From positions 5,412,703-5,476,702 of the forward strand of contig JASKMD010000020.1 in assembly GCA_030144725.1 (NCBI GenBank): a DNA stretch of 64,000 nucleotides, in the 5' to 3' direction. Numbering within the stretch: the stretch's first letter is position 1; the number at the start of each line of letters is the position of its first letter. This stretch comes from Haematococcus lacustris. Taxonomy: Eukaryota > Chlorophyta > Chlorophyceae > Chlamydomonadales > Haematococcaceae. Position numbers and translations under genes: made by a program. This document shows, piece after piece, positions 45,301 through 57,563 of this stretch. The notes below the pieces were generated by a model. It saw only the letters and a list, made by a program, of their open reading frames with translations. It did no database searches and had not been told where the DNA came from.

Positions 45301-48300
45301 ACTAAACGCTGAGCTGCAAGGGAGTGTATGGGAGGAAATATGGTGTGCTTAGACTTTTAGAATGGAAGAAAGTGTTTTGACGACAGGAAGTGTTGGGAGT
45401 GTTTTGTCTTGAGACCATCTCGTTCCTTTCAGTGCCGGCAAGATGAGCAGTATGGGGTGATAGTGTGTTAACGCAAATGTGACTTGCGTAGTCCTGACCT
45501 TCCAGCAGTGCAGGTGTGCTGTCCAGACCTGTCCAGTCATGACCCCCTCTGCTTTGTCTGCCAGGTGATGCGGCGGCTGCTAGAGGAGGGGGTGGTGGAC
45601 TTTGCCGTGCGCATGGAGCTGAATGAGTATGATGGTGAGGCGCCGGGTTGGCTGGGTGGGAGTGGAGATAGGCGCCATTAGGATAGGGAGGATGGGTTGG
45701 GCCTGGGTGGCATGGGATGAGGTGGGGTGGGGTGCGGTCAAAATTGAAATGAGTAGTGTTTATCCTGCATGCTACTGCTACATTCACCATCAAAGGTAGT
45801 GTAAGGTAGGGTGAGGGTAAGCTGAAAGGCCAACTGATTAACGAAGACAGCGCATGAGTAGCTGATGCTAACAAAACCTGCATGCAGTGCTGCCACGACC
45901 CATGTGGCCACCACCCTTGCTCTTTGTACATCACTCATTTGCCTCCCTCTCACTCCACAGACCCCCCTACTGGCGTGCCGCTCCCTGGCGTGACCCGGGC
46001 CAGCCTGCAGCAGCAGCAGGGCCTGCCCTCCCCCATCACCGCCGCCAAGGGGGTCATTGGCGGGCTGCTGGGGGTGCTGGACCCTTACGCCCGCAATGCA
46101 GCAACTGCTGGGGCAGGCAGCAGCAGCAGCAGCAGCAGCAGTGGAGGGACTGGGGACGCTCCCATGCGCCATCTGAACAGCTGCAGCGGGGATGTGGTCT
46201 GTGAGCTACAGCGTCACCTCAAGCGCAGCTACTGGCCTTGGGTGCGTGTGCGGGTGCAAGTGGTGGCGGTGAATTAGGGGTGGATGTGGCAAGGTGTGCC
46301 CTGCAGTGGTGACTCAGCCTAGGTGTGTGTTTATGTGTGCGTGTTTGCCCCATACCTACAAGCTCAATACTGCATACTTGATACCCAGCATGTGGTTCCT
46401 CCCTTCCTCCCTCCTATGCCTGTTATGTGGTCATGGAGCTGGCCCCTTACCCAGCACTGTCTCTGTGGGGGGTTGATCTTTCCTCTTCCTATTGTTTAAC
46501 ACCCCACTGCTGCGCGTCACAACTCACCTCGTCACCATGATTACACATCCTTCAACTGCTCATGTATGCAGGAATGGGATAACAGCAGTGCGGATAGCTA
46601 TGAGGACGGTGGCAACAACAGTTGGGGTGGGTTCAGGTGAGGAGCAGCTGACAAGCTCCCAAGCCAGATTAGGGAAAAGAGAGTCATGTAGATCTCCTGC
46701 CTGTGTGCCAGCTTTGCCTCATGCTGCCACTCCATCATCGCTTGTTTGTCATTGGACTGAGTCCGCCCATTGCTGCTGTTCACAATGCCTCTCGCTCCCC
46801 CGTTGCAGGGCTGCGGCCAAGGCTGCGTTGGGCCAGGGAGTGAGCGCTACAGTGCAGGCTGTGTCCAAGGCTGCTGCTTCACGCATTGAGCGTGGTGTCT
46901 CAACCTCACCAGGTGCGGCCTAGCCTGGCTTGAGGGCACCAGCACCAGTCACGTTGTGTGAATGCGTGCGTAAGATACCATGCAAGCAAAGGCACCATGA
47001 GGGCGTGTGCGTGGCCTTACCTCCAGCTTCTCAGCTCCCAGCTCCAGCCACAATAGGACAGGGGGCAGCAGCAGGAGTACAAGGGAGGCTGCGTCGTGGC
47101 AGTGAGGTGGTGTTCCAGCTAGATGCAGGCGCAAATGGGGCAGCAGCCCCTTGCAGCGCTGTTGAGCTCACCAAGCCATGCCGTGCACGGACAGGTCTTG
47201 TGAGGGCTGGTCGTGTTTGTCGGTCTGGAGGTCTGGAGGACAGGAGGGTGGAGTGTGCTTATTGGTCTGGAGGGATGGGCAGATGGTCAGCATCAGGGCC
47301 CATGCTCAAGCAGATAATGGTTGGTGGATTGGGTGAAAAGTATGATGCCTGCCTTGCCTTGTGCTGCCCAGGCGCTGGGGACATTCGCCGGGCCACCGCT
47401 GCCACCGAGCGACTGGTGCTGCTGAGTGAGGCATGCCACGCTGATGAAAAGACATGCATGAATGAGAGGTGCGATGCCTGGTGGTGGCCTGGTGGTGGGA
47501 GCAGACTGCGCCCCCAGGCACAACCTGCTCCTTTATTGCCCGCTGGTGAACACTTGCATACTCTTGTTCTTCTTCTCCAGGTCACACACCACCTGCCTGT
47601 GTGAGCCTGATCGGGAACCACCCCTTCATCCGCCTCGCCCACATGCTGAGCAGTTAACACAGTGCACTAGCACCTGCACTCGCTCCCCTTGCATTGCTGC
47701 TCCATGTTCCTCGTGGCCGTGCTCCTTGTGGCCTTTATTGGCACAGCATACACATACCAAGCCTACTCATGCAGTCCCTTTAACTTGGTTCCGACCAGTT
47801 CCCATCCCCTACTTGGCGCATCACCACCCAACCATTGACAAATGACCACACCGCTGCGAGCAGGGAGCTGTGCTTGTGCATGGCACGGCACTGAACATTT
47901 GATGCTCATGCAGGATGCAGGGCACCATCATTGCAGGGAAGGTTTGCACCCGGCCCTTTACAAGGGGTGGAGAGCACTGTTAGCAGCGGTGTAAGGGGTT
48001 GAGTGTCAAGTGTGAGTACGAAGAGCCAGGTGCAAGGACGCTTCAGTCCAGGGTGCCAAACACGGGCAGCTTACCAGCTTTGTAAGGAATGGGGTTGCTG
48101 CCATGTATGAACCCTGGCTGAAGCTGAGGGGTTGAACTGAGTTGTGGCATGTAATGTGTTGCTGGTTGCTGCTGCATGCACTATATGCTGCCAGATGCTT
48201 GCATGTGGTATGTGTGTTACCCGTGATGTTGCAGGCGTGACCTGGCTGTGTTGCGGCTGCACCAAGGGGACTTGGCGGGCGCACGAGCTGAGCTGCAGAC

Positions 48301-48798
48301 CGTCATGCACAGCCGTTATTTCCGAGTAGGCATGGAGCAACAAGATCGGGTGGGTTTATTTTGATAGTACGCTGCCTTTAGCCCCATGTATAGACATCTT
48401 GAGTATGCCTATGCCTATGCGTCAGCACCAGAAGCCCATGCATCAATATGTTGAGCTGCATGCATCGGCACTGCAGGTTCGTGCACCAACATCTTAAGCC
48501 ACACAATGCCGTGAGTCCCACACTACAAAACCGTGGGAGCTACAGCATAGCCAACCACATCATCACAGGATGAAACACTGGATTGGTATGTATCATGGTG
48601 CATGTTGTGAAATGCTGAGCAGGGAGCTTTGCCACAAGCCGGCATAGCTCATGTCTTGTTGTGACGGGCAGCTGAGAGTGTACTGCGGCACACAATGTGG
48701 TTGTGTGATTGTGACGTGTGGAGCAGGAGTTGTGCTACAAGCTGGCGGAGTTGGTGAAGGATGTGAAAGTGCCAAAGGGGGAGCCAGAGCCTCAGTGA
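42327..48798 (+). CDS. SirB1/transglutaminase-like protein with C-terminal TPR-like region, 16 exons, 661 residues
   Basis: Exons: 42327-42459, 42517-42559, 42740-42804, 43393-43455, 43710-43841, 44086-44189, 44324-44685, 45087-45198, 45565-45634, 45961-46241, 46572-46636, 46809-46912, 47027-47194, 47372-47468, 48235-48349, 48727-48798. All phases join and all introns are GT-AG. The Arg-rich N terminus could be an organellar transit peptide. Residues 84-130 (NLAQAALWASAEDD, SFLERLDAVAQHV) and 316-345 (GYLHETLIRRQGHPAALAIIYAEVMRRL) match the SirB1/Transglut_core2 pattern. The C-terminal part (ERLVLLSEAC, RRDLAVLRLHQGDLAGARAEL) fits its helical-repeat tail. Gly/Ala/Ser/Gln inserts (180-290, 380-440) are unusual. 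Biochemical role is unknown; the E. coli name is historical. The first two exons are least certain. Confidence 0.82.
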
Positions 48799-49801
48799 GT
48801 GCACATCCCTCCGGCAAGAGGGAAATAGAGGGAGTTGGAGGGAGGGCAACATCTTCCATTGCACGACCTCTCTCCCATGCCTGTGACCTCATCCTTGCAC
48901 TATAGGTATTGATGCTGCATCACAGATTGCTGTACTTGCATATATGCTTGCTACAGGCCTTTGACCATGCAACGAGTATTGACGGCATCGCTGCCTGCCC
49001 AGAGTTCCCGACGCCTGCCCCTTACTTGGTGACGTGGTCGTATAGTGCATGAAGCAGGAGAGGCGTGGTCGTATAGTGCATGAAGCAGGAGAGGCGGGCT
49101 GCAAGATCGTTGCGGGTGAGGGGCATGAACGTCATGGTGTGCTGCCAATTTTGCTGGTTGAGTAGTTGTTGTTTACTCGGAACATCAATTTTGCAGGAAG
49201 ATTTGTTGGTGGTCAACAGTATGAAATTGAGGGGAGCGTGGCGTTGCAGTATTGCATGTACTGTAGTTGTGAGGTGCAGTATGATGCAAATTGTGAGCAT
49301 TTGTGTACTATGTCGTCGTACTGTTGCAACTAAATCACCAGCATGCTGATTCATCTATGTTGAACAAGGCAATGTCCTCATAATCCTTCAAGCGCCGCCG
49401 AATTGAAACTGGTTCTAGTGCCTGCGAGGGGTATAGATGACGTGCACCCGACGTACCAGAACGTTATCATGCAAGCTCGAACCATAATGGTACTTGCGAT
49501 CTATATGCTTGGCATGGTCACTACACACCTCACCCAGTGTACAGCTTTTGACAGATGCCTCCCTTCTTTGCGCACATGTAAGCGCACATCACGACGGTAC
49601 CTGAAGGCATGCAATCCAGCAGCTTGATATGTCTGCCATGAGTCCAGGAGGTACCCTCAGCCAGCCAGTGGCGCTTAATAGGTGTCAGCCCCACTTGCTA
49701 TACCTGAACGCCTGTCATGCATTTCATGCGTGCATGCCATGACTCTACAGAACAATAATGAGAATTTGCATGACTTCATGTTGAGCCCATGTGCACCTTT
49801 G
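48799..49801. other. Intergenic stretch after the SirB1-like gene
   Basis: Probably begins with the 3' untranslated region; a TGTAA occurs at 49577-49581. A 31-bp direct duplication (GTGGTCGTATAGTGCATGAA...) lies at about 49029-49090. No other gene recognised. Confidence 0.5.
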
Positions 49802-49905
49802 TTTGTGCACCTTGCTTTGAAGTGCGTTACAGAAAGTCCCGAACCCCTAGAGGGGGAGGGCGGCCTAGCAGCCTAACGGCTGACGGCTTAAGCGGTGTAA
49901 GCCAC
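49802..49905. repeat. Dispersed repeat, copy 2, followed by (ATC)n
   Basis: Matches 30055-30149. It is followed by CATCATCATCATCATG, which could be a simple-sequence tail of a SINE-like element in this orientation. Confidence 0.75.
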
Positions 49906-51100
49906 ATCATCATCATCATGCGTGCATGCCGGCAGCAGGTTTGCTAACCCAGCAAACAGTTATGTCCTCACTAGTATGGGACGTGCACCTCATCATTGCC
50001 CATTGGCGGCCCAGATCGATGGCCATGTGCTGCACCTAAGGCCCAAGGGCCCATAGGCCTGTGCGTGCGGACGTGACTAGGCTGATTAGCAACTGACAAG
50101 TGACGTGGCCGGCTGAGTGGGTTAACCTGAGCGTAATGTCAACCCAGAGGCCAGGTGTAGGGTTGGGGCTGGAGTGTGGCCCTATCCTCCAGCTTGACAC
50201 CTCTGCTTTACCGTGCCCACAGCCTGCCCGGGGCTCAAGACATTGCTCTGGCCAGGGAGCCTGGCAGCTGACGACTTAACAGGTGTAAGCTAGCTGCCCT
50301 GCGCTTATGACATACCTCGCCCATTTAGAATACCCTCATTGAATCACACATGGCACAATAGCCGACTACCGAATGTAACACACAGCCATATCATCGGCGC
50401 ACACAATTTTGCATTGCCATGTATACATCCTAATAGTCCCACCAATACAGTAGAAGGGACCAAATCCTTCACCTTCGAGAGAGCTCTGTCTTGTACCATG
50501 CAAGCCCTTCCTCCTCACTGGCACAACAGGCTTGTGCACCCCAGGACGCAACAGTCACTTCGCAGCGAACAGCCACGTGCAGCAAAGCATGACCCACAGG
50601 CCCCAGCCCTCCATCTGGCCCTTAGTTGGAGCGACAGCAAGAACCCAGCCTTTCCCTGACGTACCCAAACAAAAACATTAACTCAAATGCTGTGGCTGTG
50701 ACTGTGACACAGATCGCATCTGGCTGGGGCCTGTACCCAGCTGTCGCCTCTCCACTCCTTCTCTCGAGTCGGCTGTTTGCAGCACACGGACTGACATCGA
50801 GGCAACACTTTAGTCTTGATGCATGCGGCTGGCAATGGCAGGCTCAGCCACAGCCCACCAAGTGCTTGTTGTGCCCACACCAGGGACAGTGCCTAAGCTA
50901 GGCAAGACAAGCTAGGCAAGACAAACCAGGCAAGACAGTGCCTAAGCTAGTCAGCTGTGCTAGCCTCCCAATGCCAGGGGCTTGCGCTTACTTGGCAACT
51001 TGGCAAGGCACGCCCTCCATGCCCTTGTCCTACCTACCTCCTTCCCATCCTGGTCACTCGGCCTCCTCACCACTCTCCACCCCACCCAGCTGCCCTGCCC
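49906..51100. other. Intergenic stretch without recognised gene
   Basis: Holds a weak second echo of the dispersed repeat (GACTTAACAGGTGTAAGC near 50272) and a GGCAAGACA tandem (50900-50940). No supported coding sequence. Confidence 0.45.
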
Positions 51101-51101
51101 C

Positions 51102-51106
51102 TTACA
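51102..51106 (-). terminator. TGTAA poly(A) signal of the amino-acid transporter gene
   Basis: TTACA on the plus strand reads TGTAA on the minus strand, 110 bases after the transporter stop codon. That is the usual chlorophyte signal at a plausible distance. Confidence 0.5.
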
Positions 51107-51215
51107 CACTGCATCGGTCAAATCCAGAAGTCTGGCCTGTATTGGCCTGAGATAAGTCCTGGGTTCGACTGAGACTTGCTGGGCCAGCAGCAGCAGGCAC
51201 GTCAAGCCAGGCGCC

Positions 51216-54200
51216 CTACAAGACTCTCCCAAATCCTTCCCCTCCACCCTGCAGATCGTTGACCAGGGCGCTGATGGAGCCCCACAGCCCCACCCCGCTG
51301 AACAGCAGCGCGGTCGGGATGAGCAGCCACAGCAGCAGCCGCTCTCCCCAGCTGATGTTGGGCAGCAGGCGCAGGCAGAACCAGGCAGGCAGGGCGTAGG
51401 CGCACACCAGGTAGGTCACGCTGGTGACCAGGCCCACCAGGCTGGACTGCGGGCGGAGGGGTGAGGAGGGGTGAGGTGGAGGGGCAGGTGGGTGGGATGA
51501 GCAAGTGGGTGGGTGAAGGGCGACGCGGGCAGGAAGGGGCCAGCAGGCAGGTGGGTGGCACGAGTGGGTGGGTGGGTGGGTGGGTTGGTGGGTGGGTGGG
51601 CGACGCGGGCTAGTGGGTGGGCGACGCGGTGAGGGGCGACGAGGGGTGACGCGGGCAGGAAGGGGCCAGCAGGCAGGTGGGTGGCATGAGTGGGTGGGTG
51701 GGTGGGACGCGGTGGGTGGGTGAGCAGGCATGTAGGTGGGCAGTCAGGCCTGGCTGGCCAGGTGATATCTGCCATGTCATGTAGTATTGTCACAGCATGC
51801 ATGTTGGCCTACTCAACCATCACCTCTGCTCCCACCACAGTGGCTGCTGCTCTTTGGCAACTGACGCCAACCCAGTGCTGCGACTGCTGCTGCCTTCCCT
51901 GCCTTGGCTGCTGCCCCATCCAGGTCACTACTCACAAAGAAGGGCAGAGAGATGGAGATGACGCAGGAGTAGGCCACCACAAACAGGCTGATGACCAGCC
52001 AGCGCCAGCCACAGTGCTCACAAGCACGGGCCGGGAGGTTTTGGCCTGGGCGGGCCTGGCAGCGTGCCAGCAGCACCAGCAGGTTGTGTGTCCACACGTT
52101 GACGTTGATCAGGTACTGGGCCAGCGCCTGCAAGCAAAGGAACAGATGTGATTTCATAGTTCGTTTGCTCTGTTCAGAGGCAAGGAGGCAGGGAGGCAGG
52201 GAGGCAGGAAGGCAATAAGGCAGGATGTCAGGGAGGGAGGCAGGCAGGCAGCGAGGCAGGCAGGCGGGGAGGGCAGGGGGCAAAGGGTGGGGGATGGAGA
52301 CAGGGAGCAGAAGGAAGAGGACACAAGCAATCACCCTCACCCTCGCCACACCCCACTCACCCCTGCCCCCTCGTCCCTGCCCCTGCCCCCTGACCTGCAG
52401 GAGGATGCATGCTGCCGCCAGTCTGGCCCTGGGGCTGTCAGGCAGGGAAAAGATGACGATGTCGTGGATGTCGCTGCCGCGGCTCCAGTACCCCACAGCC
52501 CCCAGGCCCCCATATAGCACTGTCATCACACTTGTACACACCTGTCACACACCCATGTGCATGCAGGAGTGAGAGGGAAGAGGAGCAGGAGGGAAAAGCA
52601 GGAAGGGGGAGGATGGCAGGGGAGTGGGGGCCGGAGGGATGAGGGACGCAGTTAGGGAGGGAGTTGGATGTGATGTGGTCCTTGCTGACGCAAACATGCA
52701 GCATGCAGTGTTCCAGGCTCTTTTCGCACAGCTCAATTTGTGCAGATAGGATCACCATCGACAAGTGTAAGCAGATCCACACAACAGCCATGCTCTGTTC
52801 AGAACTTTATGAATACCACTGCCAGCAGTTCAGTACAGTGCAGTGCGGTGCGGTGCGGTGCAGTGCGGTGCGGTGCAGCAAGGGTCAAACACACCGACAG
52901 GGACGTCCAAGTGACCACGCTTGAGCAATGCAGTGAGGATGCTCTGAGTGCTGTGTGGGACTCTGTGCACCACAAGGCAGCACGTGTTTGACAGCATCAT
53001 ATCAGGTGCAGCTGCTCCCGCTGCTGCTGCTGCTGCTACTGCTACTCCTGCCGCCGCTGCCGCTGCTGCTGCTGCCACTGCTGCTGCTGCTGCTGCCACT
53101 GCTGCTGCTGCTGCCACTGCTGCTGCCACTGCTGCCGTTGCTGCTAGTTACCGCTGCCCGCTACACCCACCCAGTGCTGCTGCTGCCGCTGCTGCTAGCC
53201 TGCTCCTCAACAGCGAGTATAGAAGGCAAGGGGCTGCATGGCTACTCAAGGGGCCAGCGGGGCACGTGATGTTGGCCATGGGACACCCCAGGTGTGGGCA
53301 CGCACCAGTATCGCTCGAGGGAAGTGCGCAGGCTGCCGCATGGTCCCTAGCAGCTCTGTGAACGCAAACTGCGCAACAGGCAGCACGGCCCAGTGGCACA
53401 ACACGACACAACGCCTCCTAGCTGCCAGCGACACCAGGCTTTGACTGCTGTGGCATTTGTGCCGGGCGGGAGGCTGGTTGTGAAGTGAGGGGCTGCAGCT
53501 GGGGCATCTACCTCAGAGCAGCCCTGCAACACCCCTACATACCATTCGGCTACAGCCTTTCCATTATCTCATTCTCATTCCTTTCTCATTCAACATTCCT
53601 TCATCCTTCTCATTCATATCCTGATTCTCTAGCCATGTCTCAAGGTGTCTTGACCCTGCCCTGGCCCCTTCCACAACGAGTGTGTCACCCTCTGTGTCAG
53701 GGCAGCAAGGTCAGGCTCCACCCTGTGCCGGCCACACAGCCCCACCTGCCCACCAAACGCGAAGATCATGTTCATCAGCGCCACCACCGCTGCCACCCTG
53801 CTGGTCAGAGGGTCGTCCTGTGAACTCCACTCTGTGTGCGCCTGAGGCTCGGGGTGGCTGTGGGCAGCACAACAACAGCGTGGGCTCAAGAACAGGAGGG
53901 GCAGGCGTCAAGCAGGGCTCTGGCCTCTGGCAGCAGGTCCAGGGTTCAAATCCTGGTGGATGCACCTGGCAATCCCATCAGGAGCGTCCCATATCAAAGG
54001 CATTGTACAGCCCACCTGATGAGCTCCCACACCACGATGCCCACTGCCACAAGCTGACTGGCTGTGCCCGCCATGAACACTGAGCTCATCTCTGCCAGAC
54101 CACGCACCTGCGAGCACGATGGTGAACATCAGAAGGATGGGGAGAGAGAGGGAGGGGAGAGAGACAGGAAGGAAGGGGAAGCAAGCCAGGGAGCAATGCT

Positions 54201-55423
54201 GTTGTGTGGCTGCTGCACTATGCTACCACCTGCACCCGGCATGATGCAGTCACCCTCTCCGTTCAGACCCCTACTCACCCACCCACCCTCACCACCCTCC
54301 CACCCTGACTACCCCACCCTCACCATCCTTGAAACCTGCTTATGCCTGCCTGCAAGCTGCTAGACAAGTTGGTGGGTACTGCAGCAAACCATCACCTGCA
54401 CGAGAATGCCGGCCAGTACAAGCACCGCCGCGCCGCACTGCCACAGCGGCGGTTGGTCCGGCCCGGGCGAGAACACGTGACGCAACGACTGCGCAGCAGC
54501 CAGGTGCAGGATGACGCAGCGCGTGGCGTCCAGGCTGTAGATGATGAGGCTGACCAAGCCACGGCCCCATCGACCGGCCGCTGCGGCGCCGACGTCGGAG
54601 AAGAGCACGGTCGAGGGCACGGCTGCACACAAAGGAATGGGTGGGCTGGGAGCGTGGAGCTCACGTGCGCGTGCGGCTGGAATGGTGTCGGGCCAAGCGT
54701 TGCCTCATGTCCTGCTGCACACGGTTTGGCTATTGCTGCCTCAACTGTACTGTTGGTGGTGATGGTGCTACAGCTTCCTATGTGTACTCTGCGTGCTGTC
54801 TCGGTGGGGGCTGAACGTCGTCTTTCTGGCAGCAGTCAAGGCGTTACCCTGGTACAGACGAGTGAACAGCGTGCCAGAGTACGCGGTGAGAGCGGCCAGG
54901 ACCACCAGGACCACTGCAGTGGGAAGCACAGGCAAGGCAAGGCATGGCAGTGCAGTCAGTATGTGTGGCAGCATGGGAGGTGTGGAACCAGACTTGAGTT
55001 CAGCTTGGGCATGGAAAACCCACATGCCTGGCCTGACATGTACCACTGCTATTCTGCTCCTGCTGCTGCTGCTGCTCCTGCTGCCCCTACCCCTGCTGCT
55101 GCCCCTGCTGCTGCTGTCAATGCCGCTACTGCTGCTGCCTTTTTTTTCAGGCCTCTGCTGCCTCTGCTGTTGATACCACTAATGACGCTGCTCTTGCCAG
55201 CCACCACCGCCTTCGTCGCCCTGCTCCCTGTTCTGCTGGTGCTGCCAACCCACCCCGCTCCTGCTGCTAGCCGCTACCCCTGCTGCTGCTGTAGCTCGCA
55301 ACCTCCCTTGATGTGTGTCGTGCTGACATGCCCAGACCGCACCGTTAGCACACCATCCCAGGCGGGCGTAGTCGCTGGGCATGAGCCACAGACCCCAGCC
55401 CAGCTGCAGGCTCAGCAGCGCGG
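51216..55423 (-). CDS. AAAP-family amino-acid transporter, 8 exons found, N terminus missing
   Basis: Exons found: 55423-55343, 54913-54848, 54622-54396, 54107-54009, 53817-53746, 52541-52395, 52127-51936, 51446-51216. They join in phase (about 370 residues). Membrane text in order: ALLSLQLGWGLWLMPSDYARLGW, VLVVLAALTAYSG, LVSLIIYSLDATRCVILHLAAA, GTASQLVAVGIVVWELI, VVALMNMIFAFGGQ, VCTSVMTVLYGGLGAVGYWSRG, YLINVNVWTHN, WLVISLFVVAYSCVISISLPFF, LVGLVTSVTYLVCAYALPAWF, ERLLLWLLIPTALLFSGVGLW. This is the AAAP secondary-transporter fold, importing amino acids with protons or sodium. The first exon is not identified. About 20 residues normally following FAFGGQ are also missing, and the 0.9-kb intron where they should lie contains a CTG array. 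The donor at 54008 is the least certain. Confidence 0.82.
51460..51740. repeat. GGGT-type minisatellite with an internal duplication (in transporter intron)
   Basis: Runs of GTGGGTGG alternate with GGGCGACGCGGGCAGGAAGG. The block with GGGCCAGCAGGCAGGTGGGTGG occurs twice, near 51535 and 51663. G-rich on the plus strand. Confidence 0.8.
53010..53150. repeat. CTG/CCG microsatellite (in transporter intron)
   Basis: Interrupted (CTG)n with CCG, CCA and CTA variants. It falls in the intron where the missing transporter exon is expected. A second CTG-rich run lies at 55056-55150. Confidence 0.9.
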
Positions 55424-56636
55424 CTGCAAGGCAGCAGAGCAGGATGAGGCACATGATTTTGAGGGATGACCAGCTGCCTCACGCTCTTCCCATGATGAGT
55501 GTGAATTATAGCACCTCACTCGACATATCTGATGTGATCTAATCAGAACGTGAACAGGAGGCAAGGGTAGGCGGTATGGGGCTGGGGCTGGGAACTGGCT
55601 CATGGGGCTGTGGCTGCGAAATGCTGGGAGCTCTGTATCTGGTGATTGTGATGATGGGTTCAAATCACAGTCGTTATAATGTGGCATTGGCCTTCCTGCC
55701 TTGCTGCCCTCCCACCAGCAGAAACAAGCCACTATGTTGAAGCAGGACTGTGCCACACAGCGAGCGACTGATGCAGCAGCAGCCTCTGCTCCTCACCTGT
55801 GTACTAGTCATTCCTGAACCATGCAGACCATCCTGAGACATGCATCCCAGCACTTGAGCAAAAGAAACTGATATACACCACAAGGTGCACCATGGAGCCA
55901 CACAGCTGACACAGCCCTGCACTGCTAGGTTGCAAGTTGCTGGCAGTTTGTGGGGCAGTGTGTGGGGCTGTGCAGGGAAGTAACCACTCAATTTATCACT
56001 CCATGAATCTTGGGGGAACCCCAAGTTGCTTGAAAAGGCTGGGCAGGCAGCTAAGCCCACCTAGCCCACAAAGGCCAAGGGCAAGCCAGCACCACAGCCA
56101 GGCAGATGGCTGGACAGGGACTGCAATGCAGCGCTGAACATGCAGCGCACTGGGGAGAGCAGGTGGCAGCCGCTGGAGCTGTGCCGGTGGCCAGACCAGG
56201 CAACTCTGCCCGCCAAGGGCAAGGAGTACCCTGGCCTGGGCTACAAGCAGCTGTGAGACAAGCCACCCAAGGCCCAGCAGCAGCAGCCAGCAGCAGCAGC
56301 ATGTTGAGGCACGGTAGCCTCCCCCACTTCAGCTGTCATCAGCTCACAGTTGGTGCGGGCCAGTCATGCCGACTTCAGACTGTAGCCCTCAAGGGCCAGG
56401 CAATGGTATAGGTGGCAGGCGTCGTTGCACATGTGCATGTGCCATGTGCATGTGCCATGTGTAGGGTAACACTCCACACACCATCTTGAGTAGTCCCGCT
56501 GGTGGTCCCTAGTGGTCCCTGGTGGTCCAATGTAAGTGGAGGCCCTATTGAGGGACGAGGGGGCTGCTAGGTTGTTGTGGATGTTGTAGCAGGGCGCACT
56601 TTGCTTACACTGGCATGCCCTCCTTCGTCATAGGTT
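55424..56636. other. Region upstream of the transporter, N-terminal exon not resolved
   Basis: Should contain the transporter's first exon and promoter. I found no open segment in the right phase with a convincing start. Repeats of GTGCATGTGCCAT (56436-56462) and of GGTGGTCC (56500-56530) are present. Confidence 0.4.
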
Positions 56637-57563
56637 ATGACAGCTTTGGCGCTAATGTGTTGGGACATTGGGGTGATTGAGACATGGCCAGCCCATGTGC
56701 CCTCGCAAAAAATGGGCCAACTTTTACTGTACCCAGATGCTTATGATAACAGCTGTAGCGCGAGCGTGCAAACCGGGTGTCTCACAGACTGTATAACACG
56801 ACATAGGGCTTTGCATGGCAGTGAATATGCATGGTGCACTCTCGCCAGTGGCATTCCTCTCTGCTTACCAGCCCACCAAGGCTCAGCATCCCATCAGATC
56901 CGGCAAGCACTAAAACTACTTGGCCAGCCCTTAAGTAGACCGTGCAGCAGCGCATGGCTGTGCCACATACATGTGCAGTACATGGCCTCCTTAATCTACC
57001 ACTCCATCGAAGTTAGGACGGGTGCCAATACATCGTCAACACCCACTTGTGACTTGCTGCCATGTGCCCTCGTGCCGGCGAGTCAGTACTGGGGGTGCCT
57101 GCGCGACGACAGGTACATTACTTGCTGGCATTGGCGATGCAACACCTCACGAACCGCACCTCTTCGACAATACATGCGTGCGTCGCATCTGTCTTGTCAT
57201 ACTGCACCAGTGGCTCATTTAGCGGAGACATCACGAGGACAAACAAGGCTAGAAATCCTTTTCGTCACAAACTCCGTTCTTGTAACCTGCGCCACCAACG
57301 ACGCTGCCAGCGCGGCAATCGGAACTTGGAAACCACAGGAAGCTGCAGCACATGGACCCAACCCGCTCACCTCCACTCACTGGCTGGTGGGCGGTCAAGG
57401 CAGTGAATGTACTAGCTTTGACGGACATGGTGGAGGCCAGGAAGGACAACGCCACCTGCACAAGGCAGGAGATCATTTTCACATGTACATGCTTTCTATA
57501 CATGCTTTCCTGAACAAACCAAGCTTGTGCACCCCAGACCAGCCCTGCTTTAGAACTCCGTAG
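56637..57563 (+). CDS. Unrecognised 308-codon open frame, doubtful gene
   Basis: Open from ATG 56637 to TAG. Composition is Cys-, His- and Ser-rich with no domain, motif or repeat that I recognise, and no intron signals forced by homology. The complementary strand at 57370-57480 reads VALSFLASTMSVKASTFTAL between plausible AG and GT splice sites, an alternative hint of a minus-strand exon. Either may be chance. Confidence 0.2.
   Translation: MTALALMCWDIGVIETWPAHVPSQKMGQLLLYPDAYDNSCSASVQTGCLTDCITRHRALHGSEYAWCTLASGIPLCLPAHQGSASHQIRQALKLLGQPLSRPCSSAWLCHIHVQYMASLIYHSIEVRTGANTSSTPTCDLLPCALVPASQYWGCLRDDRYITCWHWRCNTSRTAPLRQYMRASHLSCHTAPVAHLAETSRGQTRLEILFVTNSVLVTCATNDAASAAIGTWKPQEAAAHGPNPLTSTHWLVGGQGSECTSFDGHGGGQEGQRHLHKAGDHFHMYMLSIHAFLNKPSLCTPDQPCFRTP

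Noticed and set aside
47505..47604. An extra exon of the SirB1-like gene between 47468 and 48235
   Set aside because: AG and GT sites exist, but inclusion would interrupt the phase-matched join NER-RDLAVLRL that fits the family.
53905..53975. tRNA gene or tRNA-derived SINE suggested by GGTTCAAATCC
   Set aside because: A B-box-like motif is present, but no matching acceptor stem, A box or cloverleaf could be built in the flanks. Similar isolated motifs at 55650 and 51160 also fail.
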